A stretch of 64,000 bases of DNA from assembly GCA_932521035.1 (NCBI GenBank), contig OW051493.1, positions 6,200,001 to 6,264,000 of the forward strand. The letters run 5' to 3'. Position 1 is the stretch's first letter, and the number at the start of each line of letters is the position of its first letter. The DNA comes from Oscheius dolichura (lineage: Eukaryota; Nematoda; Chromadorea; Rhabditida; Rhabditidae). Below, in pieces: positions 55,301 through 64,000 of this stretch. The notes beneath the pieces are model-generated. The model ran no database searches. It had not been told where the DNA came from and was given only the letters and a program-made list of their open reading frames with translations. Both the position numbers and the translations under genes were made by a program.

Positions 55301-56280
55301 CGAAGTTATACCGGCTGTGACCGAAGATGTCCGGGTTTTTGTCGATCAACTCGTACATGATGGCAAAGACACAGTTCTCCTTCAATATGGCGGCTTGGCT
55401 GGAAGGAACAGGCGGTCAAATTAGACGGCAGACGACTTACTCATTTTTGGGGCTTATGGTGAAGTCCTTCTCCCTCCCACTCTTCATCGTCTTGGTCATA
55501 GTCACGTGGAATCTTTTGACCTTCTCGCATTGGGTTCTGATGGCGAGGGCGTTCATCTGCACTTCTATCTCACGGACGGCCTCTCCTCCTCCCGGGGGAG
55601 CTGCTCTCTCAAAAGGCTTCCTCTCACCTAAAATACGATGATATTAACCAATCCATCTCCAGGGCAATACCTCCTTGGTGAAAGCCGCCAGGTTTTCTTT
55701 CCTGGTACGAGTTGCCACCGCGATACTGATCTGGACGATCTCTTCGGTCGTCTCTCTGGTTGAAGTCCTTGCGTTCGTAGGACTGCTGTTGGCGGTGCTG
55801 GCCTTGTTGCTGTTGGTAGTGGGGCTGGTGGGGAGGAGGATGCTGGCGAGAGGGACCCTGCTGTGGAGGACCGTGGGACGGTGGCCCCTGCTGTTGCTGC
55901 TGCTGCCGCCTTCGTTCAAACGGATTGTCCTCCCCGAAGCTTCGACCCGGAGGTGGGCCAGCAGTAGATGGTCCGGGATGAGCATACTGAGGAGGGGGCG
56001 CTTGTTGCTGCTGCTTTCTGGCGAAGGGGTTCTCGTCCCAATTACGGACAGGCGGTTGATTTGGCGGTAGGGACTGGAATGGCTTCTGCTCCCCCGGTTT
56101 GCTCTCAACCGAGCCCCCTCCGTATGGTCTAAAAGAAGACTTTCCAAATAGAGAAAGGATGTCCTACCTGGGGCCGCCGGCCGAGCCAGCTCCTGGCCTG
56201 GGAGGCTCGTTTGGCCTTCTTTTTTTCTTTTCGTCTTCTTCATTTCCTGCCGGCCTCTTGTTGCTATGGGTCTTTTCCAT
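52359..56280 (-). CDS. WAGO-type Argonaute with degenerate catalytic site
   Basis: It starts MEKTHSNKRPAGNEEDEKKK, behind a TTTTAG acceptor. An N-terminal disordered Pro/Gln/Arg-rich region (about 170 residues, with RRQQQQQQGPPSHG) is followed by the Argonaute N and linker domains (REIEVQMNALAIRTQCEKVK), a PAZ region (around 54730-54420, including FVIKGLHKMSAQEYSF), the MID domain (SDRQAQDFWRKMHSE to CPAIALFITREKRDEL) and the PIWI domain. Catalytic positions are changed: Glu in FIGLELSHP where slicers have Asp, His in VYRHGSSDGE where slicers have Asp, and no His in PAVLYAANELAKRG. FIGLELSHP-AAQSLYDRQ and the AKRG ending are typical of the nematode WAGO clade, which binds secondary 22G siRNAs without slicing. 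The C-terminus is SNLRHHFWA. GC-rich codons. Confidence 0.85.
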
Positions 56281-58088
56281 TTCCGCGAAAAGAGAATCGA
56301 GGTTCTAAAACATGTTCATTAGTGACATCGCTCTGTCCTTGTTACAGTAATCTCCCATCTTCCGTTCTAAATAGCCCCTGTGCCTCCGCCTTATTCATCA
56401 GCCGGTGAATCATGACACACTAATGTATCTCCCCCCTTCCGCTCTACAAAACTCTATTTCAGACAGTCCCTGCCTTTTCCCACGAAGAGAGGAGATACAC
56501 GTGTCCCGAAGGCCCCGACCGCTCTCGTCTCCCTTACATATTGTATAGCCGAGGAAAGGGAACCGACACAGGGGGGAGGATCTCCACTGTGTCGGTAAGG
56601 GCAACAAGGGCAACATCCGGGGATATCCCCCACCAATCAATAATCCATTGTTCTCTTACCATATTCTCCTTTTTGTGGCTGTTGTTGACGGCGGGAGGAA
56701 AGCAAACAACAAATAGGAAGACCTAAACAAATGCGGTTTATTTCGGAAGGGGTGGAGACGAGGTGGCAGAGAAAACAAAAGGGATTTGCCAGGAGGAGGG
56801 GAGGATGAATAACGGAAAGATATATTTAGATAATGGGGAGAATCGCGTTTGGTAGCAATCGAGCAGCGGGCCAGGAAATCGATACACCAATAGCCTCCAG
56901 TCAAAAGCGGGATGCATGGGTCCCGGTGAGAAAGTTTCTTGGAAGAAGTTGGGGGCGGACGGTGATTATGAGGTATTCGAGGCTCGGAGACAAATCAAAG
57001 GGTATTCAGACTTTCTGAGTAAGAAGTGACCCTCGGATGAAAACGGAAACCCGATCTCGGCTTGTGAACTTATACGCTGACACTGAGCCCATAGCTACGT
57101 TTTTACCTGGGAGAAAACGGAGCGGAGACGCGTATCAGTCTCGCCGGCCGCCGCTCTCATCCATTATTGGCTATAAACAGACAGATATCCTGGGAATATC
57201 TTCGATTTGAACAAACGTGTATAGCCGAGGACGGGTCTAGAAAAGGGAAAGGAACCGTTTCAGACTAGAGAAGGACGGGGATGTTTGGACAACTGGCACA
57301 CGGAGCAGAGGACGCGCTGGCCAAAAACAACAAACACAACAGACTGCTGTTCGCCTGTTGCCAATCGGTCTGCTATCTCGGTTGTTATCTGCCGATAGTC
57401 TTCCTCGTAATTCGGAGACACGCTGTCAATAAAGAGACAGTGCAAAGAGAAGGACTACGGCCAAATACGAAGCGGTAAATTAGGAATAGGGTGACTGAGC
57501 GGAGAAAGCTGCTGATCATACTCCAGCCTTATCTCTTTTTTGACGGGAACTGAGAACAAGGTCAAACCATATTTGAAAACAAGCAAATGGCCTAGAAATG
57601 AATTAGGCGATAAAATACGGGACAATAGGTGGGAGCTACTGCTGTTATAAGTTTTACGCTCTGGGTGGCCACATGTGGGCCATTAATCTTTTTGGATCTC
57701 TTTGTAAGGGAGAAGGATCACCAGGTGCGAATATTTTACAGGTGTAGAGAGGAGAAACATGTTTAAATTGACATAGGGATGGGATACGACTGTTATCGGA
57801 CACATCTCGTCGGATAGGTGGCATAAGAGGCACAATGCTCGTTGGGGCCAGTGTTTTTGGTGGAAATATCACTGGCCAGGTGAAACGGAAGCTTGAAATG
57901 TGTCCAGATGTTTCAAACATAAGCTGGATAAGTTTGACAAATGTAGAGGGAACAAAAAGAGTAGCCGACAAGGAAAATTAGTTGCCACCCTTCCTCTGTC
58001 TCCTCTTCTGGCATACTCTCTCTCCGTTTTTGACCTTTGGGCACGCTTACGCTAGGGTTTTTACGACACAGCGACGCCGAATCCGGCA
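56281..58088. other. Upstream region of the WAGO gene
   Basis: Only short frames without domains. It presumably holds the WAGO promoter and possibly a non-coding 5' exon. Composition falls from GC-rich to AT-rich near 58.1 kb. Confidence 0.35.
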
Positions 58089-58280
58089 CTTTAAAGGGAC
58101 CGTAACACACGCTCCATTGCGAACTGGTACAGTACCCCCCTAATTAGTAAGGTCCGGCGCTCCAATGCTAAATTTGATTTTATGCATTTTCATGCGTTTT
58201 TGATGATTTCTCTGGTTTTATCGACCCTGAATTGCTATATAGAAAAAGACAAAAATAGAAAATACGGAAGAATTGGAGAG
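58089..58280. mobile_element. Partial MITE copy related to the one in SRRM2
   Basis: The left end reads CTTTAAAGGGACCGTAACA and continues CACGCTCCATTGCGAA, matching about 50 bp of the right terminal repeat at 8330-8377 in reverse complement. The interior shares a TTTATGCATTTTCAT stretch followed by (T/C)GACCCT with the SRRM2 copy. No matching right terminus was found, so the copy is truncated or diverged; its right limit is approximate. Confidence 0.65.
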
Positions 58281-58517
58281 AATGCGACACTCATGAATTT
58301 TGTTCAGGAAAACCACAGTTAGGCTTCAAAAATAGTTTTCTGCATATTTTTCCATGGTGCTTGATGTCAAAATGTTGCTCTTGATGTGAATAGTCATTTG
58401 CAATAAAAATCAGACAATTTCGATGTCAGCATATTGAGTAAAATATTTTTAAAGCAAAAAAGACATCTCCCGCGAAATTAAAATGTCAAATTTTGTTCTG
58501 TAATTTTACATCTTTCT

Positions 58518-58797
58518 TGAGCGCATCAAGAACTTCTCACTGGTGTATCCAATTTCATTTCTGTTTTTTTGCATTTGATAAAGAACATCGAATTGTTTTC
58601 TAATGAGTTTTTTGGGAATTCCTATATGACATTTGAATAAATGGCAGCAATTTTACTAGTATACTTGATATTTCTAATAGGTAGAACTGTCAGATCTTGC
58701 TGCCAAAACTCATTAGAAAACAACTCGATGTGCTCTATCGATTGCAAAAGACAGAAATTAAATCAGATGAGGCAGTAAGGAGTTCTTGATGCGCTCA
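58518..58797. mobile_element. Foldback/MITE element with long inverted repeats
   Basis: Arms of about 95 bp (58518-58612 and 58703-58797) are inverted copies. Both begin at the outer end with TGAGCGCATCAAGAACT and share TTGTTTTCTAATGAGTTTT near the inner end, with scattered mismatches. The central spacer is about 90 bp and AT-rich. No coding capacity. It ends about 280 bp upstream of the Fcf2 gene. Confidence 0.78.
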
Positions 58798-59079
58798 GAT
58801 GAGACACATTTCAATAAACAATTCAGTACGTAATCACGTCCTGTCCAATATTTGTTCCGGGCGGCGAGCTGTGACGACCGTCCTTACTTCTCTTGATCGT
58901 TTTGTTCGACAACAAGCAAGACAAACGACACGGCCAAATAGGGCTTTTCTATTGCAGCCTTCAATTTCACGCGTTTTCAATTTTGTAGCGTCACCTCCTC
59001 CGATTATTTTTTTTGACTTCTCATTTTCACTTTCTCTCAATTCCTTAGCTTATGTTGTTTGTTTATATGTATTTTCAGC

Positions 59080-60060
59080 ATGTTGCGTCTTTCTTTACAC
59101 CGAGGAAGAAGGGAGGATGTTAGTTCCAGTGATTCTGAAGACGAAGCACCCACGAAAATTACAGCAGTTCCGAATTCATTTACTATAAGGAAAAAGAATG
59201 AACCAGAGGTACTTAAAAAGTCTATCATTTATATTTTTTATATAGGGGTTGTTTGTGGTAGATACTGCTCCAATGGATGAAGAATCTCGGGATATATTTA
59301 TTTCTGAAGACGAGGTCGAAGAGGAAACAGCTAGTCTTCCCGTTGACAAGGAACTCGAAAAAGTGATTCATTCCGTTTAGATAATTCCTTTTTAGTTATT
59401 AGCTAAAGCTAAATGTGGGCCTGCACATGAGAAAAATCTTGGACAAACTGAACAACTTGGAAGACGAGCATTAAAACGAAAGCGAAAGGTTTGGTCACCT
59501 AGATTGTCTCTTTAGGTTTTTCTTTACAGGAAGAGAAGGAGAAAACTGCTGGAAAAGATTGGTTTAATTTGCCTGCCACTGAATTAACAGAAGAACGTCG
59601 CCAGGATTTGGAATTGATACAAATGAGAGCAGCAATTGATCCTACACGTCATTACAGACGAAATGACAGAAATACTCTACCCAAATATTTCCAAGTGAGT
59701 AGGATTTTTTTTTCTACTTGAATGCTCAATTTATATAAGAATGTTAGAATAAATTATAATTTTCAGATAGGTCGCGTTGTTGATGCTCCCGAAGATTACT
59801 ATAGCGGTCGTTTGACAAAGAAGGAAAGACAAAAAACTATTACTGACGAATTACTCAATGACTTTGAATTTATAGATCGCACAAAAGCAAAGTAAGCGAA
59901 ATATTGTTATGTTTACTATGTTTTATTGTTTAGATATAAGACACTTCGAGCTGTAGCTGCAAAAACAAAATATGGAGCATTTCAACGAGGCGGCGGACCT
60001 TCTAAGCGTAAGAAAGAGCGGAAGGAGAAGCCAGGAAAGGGGAAGAAAAAACGTCAATAG
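59080..60060 (+). CDS. DNTTIP2: Fcf2-domain protein (DNTTIP2/TdIF2-like), rRNA processing
   Basis: The ATG at 59080 lies one base after ATTTTCAG, a trans-splice-like acceptor. N-terminus MLRLSLHRGRREDVSSSDSE, then acidic sequence and the Fcf2 domain: GKDWFNLPATELTEERRQDL, AAIDPTRHYRRNDRNTLPKY, IGRVVDAPEDYYSGRLTKKE and TITDELLNDFEFIDRTKAKY. The C-terminus is basic (SKRKKERKEKPGKGKKKRQ). Yeast Fcf2 and human DNTTIP2/TdIF2 are nucleolar factors of the small-subunit processome needed for early pre-rRNA cleavage. Four or five introns, mostly short. AT-rich codons. Stop codons of this gene and the convergent FMO are 59 bp apart. Confidence 0.88.
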
Positions 60061-60119
60061 AAAAGAACAGGTTCTTATTGTTATTACTGTTTGTTGTTTG
60101 TTTGTCTATTGTTATTACT

Positions 60120-62212
60120 TCAGAACAAAGTTTTCAACCAATAGATACTAAATACGACGAAAACAATAAGAATAATCGCTGGATTGTTAAAAATTAACAA
60201 TCTATAAGGTGTTCCTTTTATTGCTGGCTGTCGAAAATTCATTCCTTCGTGAACACGTTTGAATGTTTCTAGAATATCTATGCTTCTTATTTCAAGTTGT
60301 TTACCTTTTATATAGCTGGAAGCACGATCCCACTTATGCGGGCCAGCAATTCTGTAATGGGAAGCTGTGACAGGGCCAAAATACAACTGAAATCTCTTTT
60401 TCAGTAATGTATTTGACGCTTACTATACCATAAAAGCCAGAGCCGGATCTGCAAATAGACAATTGTAGTCGAGAGGTGGCAAGCAGCCGATTACACGGGC
60501 TAACGAATCCATGTAAGGGATATGATCAATTTGTAAAGATGCCTTTCTTGCGGAGCACTTGAATCGGGCTGCCGTAGCAGCTTTTTCCACTAAAAATGGC
60601 CTGATACAAACGGTTTAAAATATACCATCAATTTCTAAATTCATCTGATTTCTAGAAGGCAGAATAATTTTATTAGCCCAAATGTGAGCTATTGCACGGC
60701 TTTGCATTTCTGCCATTGTCATGGTAGGGCCCAGTGGATCGACAAGGCCAACAACCTACGGAGGATCTTTCGTAAGAAAGTATGATACCGCCAATGTGTG
60801 GTGCTCCCCCTCTACAGGGAATATTCTTTTCCAAAGTCGGCCTTGGTTATCGTGTATCGGAATGAGTCTGCCCCTTTCCAGGTAATCAAAGTCGAAGTCA
60901 TATCCTGTGCACATAATCACGTCATCTGTCACCTAAATTCGTTAATAAATGGAATTTTATAGAAGAATTAAATGAAGGTACAAAAATTACTTCTTTGGAG
61001 CCATCAGTGAATACGACTCCATCCTCCTCAAATCGGCTGATCTCTCCTCTAATTCGAACTGCCCCGCTAAGCCAGAATAGTTTTTCTATGTATTGAATCA
61101 CCTGGCCAGATGTAAAGGCAGGTCGTCTGCCAGTAGAACGGGACTCTGTCCGGGCAACTCCACCGGTCTCAATCCATACTTCTCATGGTCCAAGAAACTG
61201 TTGTATTCATACAAAGACAACCATTCCCTAATTTTTTCTGAACCATTTCGTATCCATTTCTACCGAAGACTTACTGGGCAGATATTTCTGTGCCGCTTCA
61301 TGGTATCTGGTCCTCAGAACCACGTCTCTGGGGTATCCTCCGTGCACTACCCGCCGGGTGACCCAAGATCCGTTTCTCGTAGAAACAGTCACCTGGGAAT
61401 ACAACTGAATTTGATAGAAGGAGAACAGACCTGTCGAGCCACACGGGCCAGTTCACAGGCCGCGTCGCCCCCGCTATTGCCAAAGCCTACGACGAGGACA
61501 CGTCGATCATGATAGGGACGGTGATCCTGAGCAGTTATGTCTTACTGACAACAAAGCTACCTTATAGTCATGGCTGTGGGTGACTGTTCCCCTGAATATT
61601 TCAAGCCCTGATATCTGTGGGGAGTATGGCCTGACGTGGTGGCCGTTACATATCATGACGGCGTTGAAGACCGTCGTCCCCCTCTCCGTAGCCACCAGCC
61701 AGTTGCCCGTCTCCTCGTAATCTTCGGCTTTCCTGATCTGAATGTTCTCCGTTACGTGTTCCCTGCACTTTGATGATGTTCTTCGAAAACAGAAGATGTA
61801 CTTTGGAAAGGGGGAGGGGGGAGGGGGCAGGGATGATCTGAGACTAACCTCGGTGACCCTTGTCCCGAACTGGATGTGTCTCTTGAGATGGAAATGAGCC
61901 GCGTAGCTCTGGAGATACTCGTAGACCTCTCTGTTATGGGGGAAGTTGGCCATCCTCTCGTCCAGTGGGAAGTCCGAAAAGGTGATGAACTCCTTGCTCG
62001 TGTTGAGTATCGTATTCCTCATGACCGATCCGAATCCTGTCGGATGTTCCTTCAAATAAAGGCGACTTACCGTTTCTGTCTCCGGGATTGTATCTCCACA
62101 GCCCGGCGATGTATTGCCCGGCCTCGTAGCAGACCACATCCAGGCCATACTCGAGCAGGTGCTTGATGGCCGTCAGCCCGGAGACACCGGCACCCACGAC
62201 GCAGACTTTCAT
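60120..62212 (-). CDS. Flavin-containing monooxygenase (FMO)
   Basis: N-terminal FAD-binding motif in MKVCVVGAGVSGLTAIKHLL; then FITFSDFPLDERMANFPHN and VYEYLQSYAAHFHL. The FMO fingerprint FRGTVTHSHDYK precedes the NADPH-binding motif in RVLVVGFGNSGGDAACELAR. Later parts: RNGSWVTRRVVHGGYPRDVV, DDVIMCTGYDFDFDYLERGR, and a C-terminal membrane helix (NNPAIILIVFVVFSIYWLK). A complete FAD- and NADPH-dependent oxygenase anchored in the ER membrane, acting on soft nucleophiles in xenobiotic or metabolite oxidation; worm fmo genes also affect stress resistance. The 5' half (61100-62212) uses G/C-ending codons, the 3' half A/T-ending ones. It is divergent from glycine decarboxylase. Confidence 0.92.
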
Positions 62213-62799
62213 GTCTGAAAATCGATGTCTTATCAAAAGCGAAAAGTAGATAGGTCAGCCCTGACCGGGTACTTCTGCTATTCTTTAAACTCTCCTTATC
62301 AACCGAAGGGAAATGGTCGGTTTGGTTGTCCCCGGTGCAGCAAGCACCTGACTGACACTTTTCCCCACTTATCACCGCCTTCCTTGGCACCTTCTGGGGT
62401 AGCTGCCCTTGTCTCCCCTCCTTCCTCTCTCCGAAGATGCTTCGTACCGGAGTCTTCCACAAGTACAGGTCTGACTTTTCTCTCGGGCCGATTCTTGTCC
62501 TCCACTGTAAACTAGGAGAAAGCCAGGCGATGTTTATGTTGACGTGGGTCTAAAGTGCCATCATTCCCGTCGCCCCTTCCATGTGGAAGTCCCTCCTCGA
62601 AAGGTCTGTTAATATCGTCGGGGTCAGTCCGCTACCCTTGCCAGACACTCACTGGTCACTATCACGTTTCTCTCTCTCTCTCTCTCATTCTGTTTCTGTT
62701 GCACCTTATCAACTCGGTCGATAGAAGTGGCACCACTTCATCGAAACCGCCATTTTATTCCTTTTCCATGTCTTCTATTCGCATCTTTTCAGCTGTCAA
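62213..62799. promoter_or_regulatory. Divergent promoter region between FMO and GLDC
   Basis: 587 bp between the two start codons. It contains a CT-repeat, (TCTC)n, near 62670-62692, and TTTTCAG at 62785-62791, just before the GLDC start. No other gene was supported. Confidence 0.45.
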
Positions 62800-64000
62800 A
62801 TGTTGCGCTCAGTGTTGGGAACAGGCTGGAGCCGGCTGGCTAGGCTCAACTCGGCCAGGGCGGTTCAGTACGACAGCTTTGCCGACCGACACATCGGCCC
62901 AAGCCGGCTGGAGAAGCAACAGATGCTCGACTTCCTCGGATTCAATGTATCGTCCCCTGTCTATGAGAAGATATCCCCGTTTAGAACATTGACGAGCTGA
63001 CCAACACGAATGTCCCGAACCATATTAAACTAAACAAGGAGCTCGATCTCCCCGAGCCGCTGGACGAGTTCCGGATGCTGAAGGAGTTGAAGAAGATCGC
63101 CGACAAGAACCAGGTCTACCGTTCCTATATCGGAATGGGCTACTACGACACCATTGTGCCCGCCGTCATCCTCAGGAACATCACCCAGAATATCGGATGG
63201 TAGGCTTTCTTTCTTCTGGTTAAATAATTCGCAGGATCTCTCAATACACCCCGTACCAAGCCGAGATTTCCCAAGGACGACTTGAATCTCTCCTCAACTA
63301 TCAAACCATGGTCAGTCCTTCGTATTCTTTTGTACTTTTCCATATAGATCTCCGACCTGACGGGTCTTCCAACGACAAATGCCTCTCTCCTGGACGAGGC
63401 GACGGCCGCCGCCGAAGCTGTCGCCCTTGCCGTCCGTGCCACAAAGAGGAACAAAGTCCTCCTCGACCCCCACCTCCACCCCCAAAACATTGATCTCATC
63501 AAGACAAGATCTGCGTAAGTCCTCCTTTTCTCCAGAGACTGCTGCTTCAGCCCCTTGGGGATATCCCTGGGCAATCTGTCGATCGAGTCTCCTTCCCTGG
63601 CCTCGGATGTGGCCGCCGTAGTTATCCAGTACCCCAACACCGAGGGAAAGGTCGAGAATTTGGAGGAGATAATAGCCAAGGCTCACGAGAATAAGGTTAG
63701 CCCGATAAGAGTTACGAGACTCGTAACCGGGAAAGACGATAAGGGCACGAGGAGCGGGCAGACTTTTTCAGTCTTTGGTCATACTGGTCACCGATCTCCT
63801 GGCACTGACTATTCTCAAATCTCCTGGTGATTTGGGAGCCGACATCGCTGTGGGATCTGCTCAGAGATTTGGAGTTCCGCTGGGCTTTGGAGGGCCACAT
63901 GCCGGATTTATGGCGGTGGCCAAGGGAGAGAAGGGAACCTTGAGCAGGATGATGCCCGGGAGAATCATTGGAGTCACAAAGTAGAGACTCTCTCCTCTCT
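62800..64000 (+). CDS. GLDC: Glycine decarboxylase (P protein), 5' part, cut by window end
   Basis: A mitochondrial presequence ([20 protein letters not shown]) is followed by the P-protein start [20 protein letters not shown] and, across a 38-nt intron, [11 protein letters not shown]. Typical family segments follow: [59 protein letters not shown], and the [20 protein letters not shown] region; the last exon ends [11 protein letters not shown] at about 63981, where an intron begins. The PLP-binding lysine lies in the missing 3' half. The enzyme decarboxylates glycine in the mitochondrial glycine cleavage system. GC-rich codons. It is divergent from the FMO. Confidence 0.92.

Overview
The window is nuclear DNA of an animal, almost certainly a nematode. 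The grounds are spliceosomal genes with very small introns (mostly 33-45 nt), a catalytically degenerate WAGO-type Argonaute (a nematode-restricted clade), a protein built of repeats containing DPNYQTLAG of the kind I associate with nematode genomes, and several start codons lying just behind a 3' splice site, as expected with spliced-leader trans-splicing. I cannot name the species. No tRNA, rRNA, CRISPR or plasmid features were seen.

Layout. 1-20 kb is compact and mostly housekeeping: CHERP (-, partial), an aquaporin (+), a CIP2A homologue (-), SRRM2/Cwc21 (+, with a MITE in intron 1), the TORC2 subunit SIN1 (+, with a small gene nested antisense in an intron), a CHCHD2/10 twin-CX9C protein (-), a small unknown gene (+), FAF1 (-) and ING3 (-). 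20-27 kb is gene-poor and GC-richer, with one small secreted-peptide candidate. 27-38 kb is neuronal in flavour: an unknown coiled-coil protein, a non-alpha nicotinic receptor subunit, a PKG-type kinase with no visible cGMP sites, and a synaptotagmin. 38-43 kb is a minus-strand cluster of a UDP-glucuronosyltransferase, two small membrane-anchored low-complexity proteins (one with four YQTL motifs) and a broken UGT copy. 44.7-52 kb holds two PAN/apple secreted proteins around a 4.4 kb gene-poor stretch. 52.4-56.3 kb is the WAGO Argonaute. 58-58.8 kb holds two inverted-repeat element remnants. 59-64 kb is Fcf2/DNTTIP2 (+), a flavin monooxygenase (-) and the 5' part of glycine decarboxylase (+).

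The most striking large-scale property is a mosaic of base composition. AT-rich blocks (about 1-10.4, 13.6-20.6, 30.7-32.9 and 58.1-61.0 kb) alternate with GC-rich blocks (about 10.6-13.5, 20.7-30.5, 34-58 and 61.1-64 kb). Three boundaries fall inside single genes (SIN1, the nicotinic receptor, the FMO), so one protein changes from A/T-ending to G/C-ending codons part-way along. The change is not tied to transcription direction.

All calls come from reading translations and splice sites by eye. Coordinates of multi-exon genes are start codon to stop codon including introns; individual splice sites were checked for only some genes.
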